Source: Acanthaster planci
Taxonomy: Eukaryota; Echinodermata; Asteroidea; Valvatida; Acanthasteridae
Direction: 5' to 3'
Assembly (NCBI RefSeq): GCF_001949145.1
Contig: NW_019091357.1
Coordinates: 2,276,114 to 2,340,113 of the forward strand
Length of the DNA stretch: 64,000 nucleotides
The notes beneath the pieces were generated by a model. It saw nothing but the letters and a program-made list of their open reading frames with translations. It was not told the DNA's origin and searched no databases. Positions 24,571 through 34,910 of the stretch are shown one piece after another (the stretch's first letter is position 1; each line of letters begins with the position of its first letter). The position numbers and the translations under genes are program-made.

Positions 24571-27023
24571 GGGAAAGAATTCAGCAAAAAGAGCATTTTT
24601 AAAGGAATGTGGCTTTTAGAGTGATACCACTCTTGTAACACAGACTGGACGTAGGCCTGCAGTTTCTCATTCTCTGGCCTTAAAATACCCTATTATGAGG
24701 TGGAGTGGCGTTTCGTATTTTCCAGATCTATCGCAATCTCAGATTTTTGTCAGAGTGTTTCCACAAAATGATCCAGATTGCCGACCTCCCCCAGTAGCGT
24801 GACATCACCTCCCTCCCGACCCAAGAGCCCCTACCGTATTAGCAGGCTCCAAACTTCACCACAACTGGCGGGCTTTGGCTCCCGGCGCCCCGAAACCTAC
24901 ATGCTAGGGATTCCTTTTCCGTTCGCATACTTCTAAAAAAAAATCGTCATATCAAAGTCACACACGACCACCGCGCGGTGCATCGATGGCGGTGGGGCAA
25001 AAGCCGCGACGATGACATGCGGCATCTGCTTTGCGTTGACAAACAAACTTTACTCGTTTGTGTTAAAAATGGGCAAGGAATAGACTACTGGGTCCTTCGA
25101 CTTGAAATTTCCCTGGCACTCGGTGATAGGCTCAGCCAATCTTGAGGATCACAGACCTGACCTTGTTGTCTTTGGTGTCTCCTTCATCAGCGACTTGATG
25201 AGTTTGGAGTTCCGTCAAGTGAAACCCAAGACCAATTGTGTGTGCACTGATTGTTTATATTGGAAAAATGAGCATTTCGGACAACCCTTGAACTACTTCT
25301 GTCAACCCGATACATATTCATAACGGAGGTCATTGTACGGGGATTTGGTTTCAGTATGGTACACCCAAACCGTCCACTTCACGGCCAGAACTGCTGTGCC
25401 TGGTTACCATCCAATATGTAATTGATATCAAAGGAGGACACCAATTCACATCCATCAATCGCCCGTGACCATGATTTTGCAGTAAGACTTCGACAGTGCT
25501 CCACATAACATCACTAATTATATCGATTCGTCTGAAAACAAGGACAAGTTGTGCCGTGCACAGGAGAGAAAGTCAGGATATTGAACGACGGTGAAGTTAT
25601 ACTCAACTTTTACAGTGACTTGGAAAGCAGTTAACCACAGCTGTACGGGACTTTTGAATAGTCTCCAAGAATTAGTGAAAGTAGACTTCTGTGATACAAG
25701 TCGTTTTAACGTGAGGCCCGGCTGAGTAATATTTTAATATTTGGAAATTTTTATGATTATGTTTATTTAGATGCTTCGACTTGAAAAGAAGTCTCTTTCC
25801 ATGTCGTCGTTCTCTGCACTGTATCCATTTCTGTTTTCTACAGTGTCCATTAGACAGCCCAGCGCACAGCCGAATTACCGCCGATTCCTCGCCCAGCTGC
25901 AATTTGTATCTTTGATTCCATTATCGAATTACATAAATGTTTAAGCTCTTTTTAATGGTATAACCTTCCCTACCCGCGTCGGTTTGCAATTGGATTACCA
26001 TTAATTTAAATGATAACACATTCTGAAAAGTGTTCCTTAAGCGTATAAATACCTGCCGAACCTCCCTCCCTCCCCCCGAAGTCGCTGTCTTTTGCCACGA
26101 GGCTTCTTCCTCGCCTGGGCGAGCCTTTCCATTTGCCTGGTTGTATATCCGCTTGAGAGGGTACGGGGTGTAATATGCGTGGCCCAACGAGGCATCGCCG
26201 CCGGTTGGCGCTCCAAGCTTCATTAAAGATAACCTCTAGCGCCGCCTTTGGGCCAGACAAGGAGAGCCGCGAGAGATTTACCCCCGCGGGGGAAAAAAAA
26301 AAGAAAAAAGCCCTTACCTTAAACGGCGACAGTTTGTAATTGGCACTAAACGGATTGGCCGTGGAAGTGCGGAGGGAGATGTAGGAAAAGACTGGGAGGG
26401 GGGGTGGAAGCCAAGCGTTTTTTGCCGGTAGGAAAACGAAGCTTGCGGGCTGGTATACGTACTTCCATCACATCATCCGATAAGGACGCAGACGTGCATT
26501 AACAGCGGCAGAGGACGGATGATTGGCCAATTTGAATATCTTAGCAAATATTTCATGCGGATTTGCGTTTGTTTACACGCTGCAAGCTGTGCATGTTTTG
26601 ACCATCGTTTATTATTGCGCATACTGGGGTCTCACTTCTTCACCTTCAGGCGCATAGGTTATAGTGTTCACATTCATAAGCTAGGGAAAAAAAATCGTCT
26701 TTTTGGCATCGTTAACATTACATGTAAAATGTTAAGCAATTTTTTTTTACTTCAGTAAGATGTTATAGCGAGCTTGCTTCTGGCTTAAGAGGGCTTCTCC
26801 AACATCACGCTGAAAACATTCTATAAGTGGGTTCTGCTGTCATTGACGACAACTGCTCTTGTCAGAAGAAGACAAGCGTCCCTTGCCATACTGACAAAAC
26901 TTTGACAAGAGATTCATAGACTCACAGGCCATAAGACAAGATTATCGCTTTAATGAAAAAAATAGCCCTTGTCTGGTCATACTAACGAGATAAAATTTGA
27001 GCTGTTCACTGCTGTGCCTACTG

Positions 27024-27119
27024 CCGTATCGATTCCGTATCGATTTACCAGCTCGATTGCGCTGGTAAACTGTTGGTCTCTGGTTCGAATCCCATCGGAG
27101 CAAGCGCGAGTTTTTTTTA
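27024..27119 (+). repeat. tRNA-like Pol III unit, SINE fragment
   Basis: GGTTCGAATCC at 27082-27092 is an exact RNA polymerase III B box and is followed by a T8 run (27112-27119) that could act as a terminator. Upstream lie a perfect 8-bp inverted repeat, TTTACCAG/CTGGTAAA (27044-27051 and 27062-27069), with a 10-nt loop like an anticodon arm, and a perfect tandem duplication of CCGTATCGATT (27024-27034 and 27035-27045). A complete cloverleaf does not form, so a tRNA-derived SINE or pseudo-tRNA is the better call. The reverse strand reads through it as a GIRTRD-type peptide, a familiar artefact of tRNA-like repeats. Confidence 0.45.
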
Positions 27120-28284
27120 TGGCAAGCTCTTGGAAAGCACTGAACACCGGGCTCTTTAACAAGTGATTTCTTGTCGTTACTCGACGAGGGCAAAGCAAGT
27201 TTTATCTTGTCAGTGCGACGAGCTTTCGCCGTGAGTGCACCATTTCAGTGGTTTTGTTTAATCTAGGGATGCCTTTAAAAGGTTTGCTGCTGGAACAAAA
27301 TAAAGACATGCAAAGGTGACTGCCCGAAATTGGTCAGTTTGTTTGCTTCCGTAGCAAAGAGGAGTTGCAGGGAGCCGGGTTGTTTTATCTTAAGAGATTC
27401 ATGAAATGGACCGCCTAAACCGAAGGCGGGAGCGACACCGCTGATGGCCATACCTCAGTAAAGAATACATATTAACGCAACAGAAAACTCAAACGGCGCG
27501 CACACCAAGTGTTTGGTCTTTTGTGATTCGCTAATGTTGCAAAAAAACCTTCTGCTCAAAGCGAAGTTTGCGTCTCCTCAAGGCCCTGTCGGGGTTAGTT
27601 TAGCATCTGATATAGAGGTCAAACTGGCAAGGTTCACCTCTGCGACGTTGGGATTTCAACACTTCCCTTGCAGAGAGGAACATTTGAGATTTTTCCCGCG
27701 CCAGAATTTGATCGCTGCTATACTGTATGATGTTAATTTGCAGTGTGCAGAACCATTTAAAGCGTGTAGTTGAGGACAGACTGAGGCCCGGTGAATCTTG
27801 ACTCTAGGCGCCACGCCTCTGGCTATTTAGCCCTGCGCAATTGAAGTCGTATATGCTGTCAAACTGCAGACCTTTGGTCTGCGATGTAGCTGTTTCCACC
27901 ATTAAATGCACAAGTGCAGACCGTAAACAAAGGCATCATACGAAAAATTTGATGGTGAAATTTATGAGCAAAACAAAAGCACATTTTAAACGTTTTAGGC
28001 GTCACTTCATTCATATCTACCTTCAGTCGGCTGCTCATTGTGTCTTTTTTTAGTCCTCTCTTCCCAGATAATACCATCCAATGGATGCAACCCCAAAAGT
28101 CGCAAACGGTTCAGATTCGTAAATAGGTAGAGATCAGTTGCTAACTTCGTTTGAACCATGACGCCCAACTGCGAATCTCCTACGAGCTGTTATTAAACCA
28201 GTATCAGGCTTTGTAAATTTAACAACCGACGTGAAAAATAGACCACTATACTGAAAAAAATCTTTTTTTTTTGCCACGCGGCGC

Positions 28285-28294
28285 TATATAAAAG
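28285..28294 (+). promoter_or_regulatory. Consensus TATA box, candidate alternative promoter
   Basis: TATATAAAAG sits between GC-rich flanks (CGGCGC before, CCCCGCC after), the classical setting of a TATA promoter. A start would fall near 28315-28320. The downstream 200 bp shows no AP-2-like coding exon. It could drive a non-coding RNA or be chance. Confidence 0.25.
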
Positions 28295-29199
28295 CCCCGC
28301 CAAGAATGACTGATTCATCGAAAATAAAATCTGTCAGCGAGCGCTGGGGGTTCTCCATTTTCCTTCCTACATTCCACGTCTCTTTATGCTGCCTTTATCT
28401 GTCGCTTTAAATCATTGCTAGGCCCTAAACAGCGGATACGCCTGTCTCGAACTCGCTCCCAGCTAGAGAGTGTTGGCCTGATTTGAAGACTCCTCGTCAT
28501 CCAACTCGGTTCGTAGTATGAATTAAAGCCAGGCTGGTTTTTATTTCAAGGGGGGGGGGAGGAAGGGTTTCTGTGTTTGACAAGACAATTTGAGCGGAGA
28601 CTCGGGGAGTGCATGCTACGCGAGGAGGGGGGAATCGCGGGGCACGGGAGAAGATATATCGGTGAGGAGTGAGCGGTGATGAGCATTGGCCACGAGTTCT
28701 TCATTACGTTCAGTCGCGTTGTAAAACAGGCCGCCAACCGGGCCCGCGCCAGAATCAAGTGGGACAATCTCAGCTTAACGCCGGTGATGAGATACGTTAA
28801 GGTCGGGAGAGAATGCCCCGGGGCAAAATCGCCTGACTTTGCCGCCAGAAGCCGTAGCTTCCGGCTATACGGGACCCGCCGATAGTCGTTGTTGTCGCTC
28901 GGCTCGGGGGGGAAAAAAATCCGTCTCTGAGGCAAAGCCCCTCAGCCGAATCCCTCAGCGGAAATCTCCAGTCAGCAAACCAGGGGACTGAAAAAAAGTA
29001 CCGGGGAAAGTGGGGTAACACAAGTATGGCGAGTGGATAGGTTGAGACGCCATTTTGTAACCTCATCCACCGGAGCCGGGGAACGGCGATACTCAACTAT
29101 CGTCTTACGCCGCGGCCGGTGAGACGTGTATACAGTGCAAGGGCGCAATGGCGGAGTGCCTCATTTTCTTCTTGCAACAGAAAATCCAGGGATGACTTC

Positions 29200-29222
29200 A
29201 AAAAAAAAAAAAAAAAAAAAAA
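29200..29222 (+). repeat. Poly-A run (23 A)
   Basis: The longest uninterrupted A run in the window. No retroposon body or target duplication was recognised beside it. Confidence 0.95.
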
Positions 29223-29712
29223 GGCTGCGAGTGGAAGGGCGCCACTTTCTAGTGGCAAATCCAAGAGTAGAAGGCTTGGTCCGCTGGCCTCTGAGGCACA
29301 TCGCTGAATCTCGCAATAATGACTGATGTGGCGCATCCACACATAGCCGACCGAGATAATAGCCTTGGTATAAGGTTTCGCTCCCGTGAAATGTCATCAA
29401 TCAATTCCAAACTCCATTTTCCCATTGTGGGCCTTAATGTTGTTCTATTATGTAATAAAAAAAGGGGAGAAGACAGGAGAGATGGGGGAACGTTACACCT
29501 TCTTCGCCTTGGGTCAGGAGGAATCGTCTGCCCGTGGATTGCTTTCCGTCATTCAAGCCGGGGTAGTACATGGACGCGGGAAATTAATCTGCAAAAACTA
29601 ATTTTGCTACTTCATTTTCTGGTTGGCGTAATAAGCGGAGCAAGGCCTAGGCGCGCTCGCTTGCCAACCCGCGTCTTGTGGAAGGGGGGGGGGAGGCGAG
29701 CCGCAGAGCGTT

Positions 29713-29726
29713 GTCGCCATGGCAAT
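29713..29726. promoter_or_regulatory. RFX X-box-like motif
   Basis: GTCGCCATGGCAAT fits the X-box pattern (RYYNYY, short spacer, RRNRRY) bound by RFX factors. It lies in GC-rich DNA. The motif is seen; binding is inference. Confidence 0.25.
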
Positions 29727-30298
29727 CGCTGGGACCAGTCCACGGTGTGACTTTTAAAGAGCGAGATAACCGAATCATCTCGACGTGACATCCAATATCG
29801 GAGTTTGAAATGTCAACTGATATGTCGGTATAAATTATACATGTAAGACGCTTGACGATCGTGCGTGAGCTCCGGCCAGGGTTGACCCCATCTCGAACCA
29901 TGCCCATACTTTCTCCCATCCTCACTTTTTTACCCCATATAGGGGGGGGGGTTCTAAATCGATCTTAGTCGGGAAGAACTAATTCGACGGGGACCAGTTA
30001 CAAAATAAATTGCCGTGTAATCGAGCGTGGCCCACTGTGTGGGCGCGTGGCGTGGTTACCTGTGAATTGAGTATGAAGGTGACGGGTTGTTCCGTGAGTC
30101 GGTACTGTGATATGTTTGAAATCCTTTATTCTGAGCAGGGATCTTTTTGCAACCAAGAAGCACTCCCCGTTACTCAAATTTGAAATCCAATTATAACCAC
30201 TTTTTTTACAAGAAGACGATTAGGCATCCGGCATTCTCGGCAGAAGACGAAAATGTGCTGTTTACTCCGTGTTACTTTGGTGCATTCAGGACTGCCTA

Positions 30299-30488
30299 CA
30301 CTGTAAAAAACAGTTGGGCAAAACAGTGTTGGGCATTTCTAATTTGCCCAACCTTGGTTAAAGCTACATCACTGTTGGTCAAATATTGACCAGATATTGG
30401 GAAGAATGTGCCCAAAGGTTGCTAAGTTGATATTTTTACCAACATTGGGCAAAATACCAACCCAAAATTGACCAACCTTTTTACAGTG
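30299..30488. mobile_element. 190-bp MITE with CACTGTAAAAA termini and TA target duplication
   Basis: The left end CACTGTAAAAA (30299-30309) and right end TTTTTACAGTG (30478-30488) are exact inverse copies. TA dinucleotides flank both (30297-30298 and 30489-30490). The interior is rich in TTGGGCAAA/TTTGCCCAA and TTGGTCAA words in both orientations, giving extended imperfect TIRs. Size, perfect ends and TA duplication fit a Tc1/mariner-type non-autonomous element. It has no coding capacity. The sharp ends and intact duplication suggest a fairly recent insertion into AP-2 intron 1. Confidence 0.85.
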
Positions 30489-31039
30489 TAGAGTCTGGAG
30501 ACTTCTTCTATGTAGTTTGTAGGGTCAGCGTATCCCTGTTCTCAACTGGGCAACTTCATTCGTCCCATCTTCGAACGGACGCAATTAGAGCCTGTGCCCC
30601 TGGCCCTCGGCACAGAGACGCGTTAAAAAGCGAAGTTCCAAACGGCATAAGGTCTTGGGAAAAAAGTGCAATCACTCGAAGCAATTAGAGCCCCCGAAGA
30701 AGCTGGCAAAGTTGCTTCTTGCGGTTCAGTTCTAAAACTCCGTCACCCTGTCTTGTTCCTTCTGGTTGGAAGACCAACTCCCAAACTGCTTCAGCGGATA
30801 ACGAAAACACAATTACTGCCCAAGGTGTTAAATGTTTGCACTGCTTTCACGCTTTCCCGAGCCTAATAGTTCGCTCGAGCCAGTTTCTTTTATTTCGAGA
30901 TGTAAGATTTTTCTGTCTTTTCTATCTGACTGGACCTCGCTAGTGGATTAATGTGCTTGTAGAAGTGGAATTAATTACAGGAATATGCTAGCGTAGAGCA
31001 GCGGCAGAAGAACCCTGTGTCGGATATTTTTTCTGCTCT

Positions 31040-31098
31040 GTTTCCATGGAAACGGTCAATCAGAGCAAATCTGAACGGGACAGTACACGGTGGCCAAT
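31040..31098. promoter_or_regulatory. Palindromic RFX X-box with nearby CCAAT box
   Basis: GTTTCCATGGAAAC (31040-31053) is a perfect 14-bp palindrome and a strong match to the RFX X-box. CCAAT follows at 31094-31098. X-box plus CCAAT (NF-Y) pairs occur in some RFX-regulated promoters. The next 150 bp is GC-richer, so this could be a promoter or enhancer module. No exon was identified downstream. Confidence 0.35.
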
Positions 31099-33009
31099 CA
31101 CTGGGATCGTTCCAGTAGCGAGAAGGCAGGGGAAAAACTGAGCGCCGCCGGTGGTGCTTGGAGAATTCGGTTCGGTTAAATTGACCGTTTCGGCGTGAAG
31201 ATGCCTCATGCAGTAACCGATTTCGAGACCAGTTATTCCACCTTTAACTCGGCGTGTGTGTGTGCACTAGCCTAGGGGGGTAATTTTCCCCGGAGCGTTT
31301 CGCCTGAAACTGTGGGCAAACCCAGCCAACCGTCAGAGCAAAACACCGACGGGGATATGAAAACGACGGCCCAAGGGACGCATAGAAGACCAGCATGTCT
31401 TTCTATTATGATTATTTTTTTTGTATCTTAGTACCCTAACCTCCGCACGGATGCCTGGGGAAAATTGATGCCACTTTTGTTGCTGGAGAATGACTTTGTA
31501 TCCATCTGCCCGGAAAATCTGCCTTTAATCGAGGTGTGAAACCGGACAATGTTTGACTTTGGGTCATTGTGAGCAAACAGTCTGTTGTTTTTTTTTTTCA
31601 TGCCGCCGATTCCAAGCGTAGTAGATAATTTGGAACTGCGGGGCATTTACTTTAGATCCAGGGAAGATGGGGCTTCGGAGGGGAGGAGTCGCCTATAGAA
31701 AAAAAGGCACTGTGTTACTGTTTCCAGCGTAGACTATGAATGAAAAGGGAGATTGCAAAGTTTTCTGTACAAAACACCACAAGATAAATATACCAAAGAA
31801 CTGCATTTCCTCGATTTTCCCTGCTTCTTTGGATCGGGCGTTAATCTGAGTGCGCCCTCTACTGTCTTTTCTTAATGTAAATCAATCCCCGTTTCATGCG
31901 AAATTATCAAGGTCACTGAATGAACAGAGTGATCTTTGTTTGCGGAAAAGCATTTAATTAAGTATGATAAGTTTCTTCTCAGAATTACGATAGCCTTTAT
32001 AAATTACTGTCTATACATTGGTCGTTTGCCACGATGTAACCACGACATTCAAGTTAATTTGTCGTTTCCCAAGTTCAACTGTTTGTTTGATTTCAGTGCC
32101 TTATTTTTCCCGCCCAAAAACGCCGTCGTCTTGTGGGCACAGCTGCGGTGCTGTCCGCTTGTGTTATTCTAATCGAATCACGTGCTCACTGCCCTACCAT
32201 TTATACGACCCCAACGCCTGGTTTGTTCCGCCCGGCTCGGTGAGACTAAAGTCGCATCCACTCCATCTGCCCGTTGCCATGCCCGTAAAAACCTTTGAGT
32301 CCTTGTGCGGATTAAGACTTATTTTACATTCAACAAATTTACCAAAGGCAGTTTCAAGACGGTTGGCCCAACTTTCCCAACCCGTAGCAGGAAAGTCTTT
32401 CGAATTGAGGCCAAATCCCAGATTGTTATGTTCGTTCACTTTAAGAAATCGTTTCAAGAAAACACCCAATACTTCGTGTTTGTCAGTTTTGTTTCTTGCC
32501 CTGTCAACTGTCGCTCTGTATTTCGTCCGTGTCATTCGCCTGTTCCTACCTTCTCCAAGGGCTGTTTTTTTTTCACGCCAGCCGCTCTTCTGAAAACCCT
32601 CCCCTTATCGAATTCTTTTCTGCGCTGTCCGGTTTGCGATCTTTTCCTTTCACCGGCTGTAAAATATATCTATTTAATAAGAACATAATGTATTAGCGCC
32701 CCGAACACCTTGAGATGGTCCTTCCCCTCCGCCTGTGCCGCATCTGTCCGTCTGGGTAAATGCCCTCCGTTCCCCGCTCCCAACTCGCTGCGTGATTCGT
32801 TTACGCGCGCCGTGCCAAAACAAAGATGGCGGCGTGTCTTACAGTATTTTCTGTGTGAGGCCTGGCTGGTGGGGAAGAGCGACCGTTTTGCTCGTCTGCC
32901 ATTAACACGCCGTTCCATATCGGGCTTGCGCTGCCGGGGGCAAACTCTTGTTGTTCCGGCAGGCAGTCGTGCTATTTTTTCCCTCTCCTCTCCTCTCTCT
33001 GCCCTTCTC

Positions 33010-33035
33010 CCTCTCTCTCTCTCTCTCTCTCTCTC
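33010..33035 (+). repeat. (CT)n microsatellite
   Basis: About thirteen CT units inside a longer pyrimidine-rich stretch (about 32980-33075). Confidence 0.9.
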
Positions 33036-33757
33036 CATCTTCACCGTCGTCGTCTTCATCTTCTTCCTCTCCCAGAGACCAGATATGAGAACGAGGCCTC
33101 TCTGCGTTCGATGTCAGCCAGCCTCATTAACCCACTTTTGCCGCTGTGCATTGTGGGATCGTGGGGGGCTTTGTCCTGTACCCTGGCGAAGCTAGCTGCA
33201 TGCACACGGGGCTCGGCCTGTCTATAGTGTGCGATGCATGTGCACGGGTGGTTGCGGGGGGGCTCGGTTTCGCCTCGCTCTCCTCCAAGTCGCTGTAGGC
33301 TATGTATATGGATTGAACAATAACCAACTTAAGTAAATTTACCGCGCATGTGATTATGCCCTGCGCGTATGTGATGACTACGAGTCTGGGAAGTGTACGA
33401 TTTCAATTTTTTTTCTTCTCTGGCTTTAATTTGAAGGCAAGAAGTCGAAAAGATTTGTTTAATCAAATTGCTGCGCTCGTGCACAATGGTGGATTGAAGA
33501 TACCCTCTCCTCTTTTTTTTTCCTGTGTGAATTCAAGTCGGCCATCTGTAAATGCCCGAAGAAGATACCGGACCGGTGCCAGGAACGATAGGCTTGATTG
33601 CTCCGGCCATGTTTTGCCTCTCGCCCTGCCCCACCGACTCGATATTAATAATGAATGTGAAATGCCACGCCGGGGATCACTCGCACCTTTTTTTTCCTTT
33701 GGACTTTTGTTTTTATTTTACGCGCGCCTCGGGTAAAACGCATCAATCAGCAGGAGG

Positions 33758-33765
33758 TGACGTCA
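33758..33765. promoter_or_regulatory. Full CRE palindrome TGACGTCA
   Basis: An exact 8-bp CREB/ATF site, the second of two noted in intron 1 (the other at 12799-12806). About two exact copies of any non-palindromic octamer, or one palindromic, are expected by chance in 64 kb, so significance is weak. Confidence 0.2.
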
Positions 33766-34689
33766 CGGACGCGAGAATTTACGCCTAGTGTTTACCGCCA
33801 AACTGATGTCACGACAAACCGTTTTTGGTTCAGGAACAGAATAGGACAATGGGTTCTAGGTGCTATTCTGTGGACTGAATGTGCTTGTTTTCAGTGGTAC
33901 TACTTTTCAGAATACAGGGTATATCAATTTAAGCTGAGGATATTTAGTTAAGGTTTGGTTAAATAAAGCGAGAAAAACAACTAGTCGGAAATCAACGGTT
34001 TTCAACCAATCAAACCCTTCTCGGCTCACCGATATTTGTACTCGTGCATATTTTATCCCGACAACCCATCCGATTTGCAAGAGAACTCAGTTTGAAAGCT
34101 GTGGGTTTTACCTCCCAATTCCCACGTTACCCATCTTCCTCCTCAAACAGGTGAGCTGGGACATCCCTACCCCCGACAAACTAGACTTTAATCGCGGAGG
34201 GCAAGCTGGCTGATGCGACATTAAGACGTGGGGGTTTGGGGTCCTAAGCCCCGGCTAAACCCCCAGCATATCCCAGGCAGGTGCTTGTGCGGGATCCCCG
34301 TGCGCCTAGCCTACATACATCCGTCAATCTCTTTCCATACTTCGGTGACGCAGAGCGTCATCACCTGCTACGCATACCAAGCCCTAAACCATCTCAGCTA
34401 TCGTCCCGAGACCCATCTGCAGGTGGTCGCGACAATCCCTCCAACAATTGAAGTTCCTCCAGATTTTTGGTGCTGATGGATCGCCGAATTCGGATTGAAT
34501 GAATGTAAGGGCTCGTATGCTGCGCGTGTCTCAGTGGACAAAAATCAGAACGAGGGCTTGTCACGTTAATGAAAAATTCCATATAAGGTGCAGAAGACTA
34601 AACGCCATAGAATCCCAAATTTTAAGTGACACCAATGACCACTTAAATGGTGCCATTTTGTTCAACACAAAAAGAAAAAACACAAATAA

Positions 34690-34910
34690 CAAAACAAAAA
34701 TACCAGTGTTAAATGAACACTGTGTATTTATTTGGACGTCATGGACATCACGCGTCACAACACCGTTTACATCTGTCTTTGAGAAATGATGCGACACTAC
34801 TTAATCTTCCTCTAAATAAACTGCCGTGTTAACATCGTATGCCATCACCTTGGGACAAGTGGCTCATTATACATACCGTAGGGTGTAAATTCAACACCGT
34901 AGGTTTTACG
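34690..34910. repeat. Degenerate AACACC/GGTGTT inverted-word repeat
   Basis: Words such as AGTGTTAAATGAACACT (about 34703-34719) and GGTGTAAATTCAACACC (about 34882-34898) form short inverted pairs around AT cores. They resemble the interior words of CACTGTAAAAA-ended MITEs found in many animal genomes. Ends and target duplications are not clear, so this is a decayed or partial element at best. Confidence 0.3.

Larger units (their letters stand above)
18840..27000. other. Intron 1 segment, no gene seen
   Basis: No gene is recognised. Notable contents are GC-rich DNA at about 19180-19260, an AT-rich conserved-looking stretch at about 19620-19785, and an 8-bp-arm hairpin at 20731-20755. Others are POU octamers at 20706 and 21552, palindromes at 22440-22456 and 24554-24570, and TAGGCCTA at 21751 and 24501. 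Open frames of up to about 155 codons (for example near 23365-23832) overlap frames on the other strand and carry no domain I know. Confidence 0.5.
27120..30290. other. Intron 1 segment, CpG-rich in the middle
   Basis: No gene is recognised. A TATA box occurs at 28285. From about 28560 to 29110 the DNA is GC- and CpG-rich with G runs. An A23 homopolymer follows at 29200-29222. A CCATGG-centred X-box-like motif lies at 29713-29726. Open frames of 130-143 codons near 28546-28935 and 29319-29750 have no recognisable domain and overlap frames on the opposite strand. Confidence 0.5.

Noticed and set aside
27000-27120. A genuine tRNA gene at the B box
   Set aside because: T-stem and acceptor stems do not pair and no proper A box is present; kept only as a tRNA-like/SINE fragment.
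29319-29750. 143-codon frame after the poly-A run
   Set aside because: No domain, overlapping frames in both orientations and homopolymer-derived residues.
32018-32593. Open frame of about 190 codons on the + strand, the longest in the window
   Set aside because: It starts at a non-ATG codon, overlaps open frames of similar size in another + frame and on the - strand, shows no domain or splice logic, and has ordinary intronic composition.
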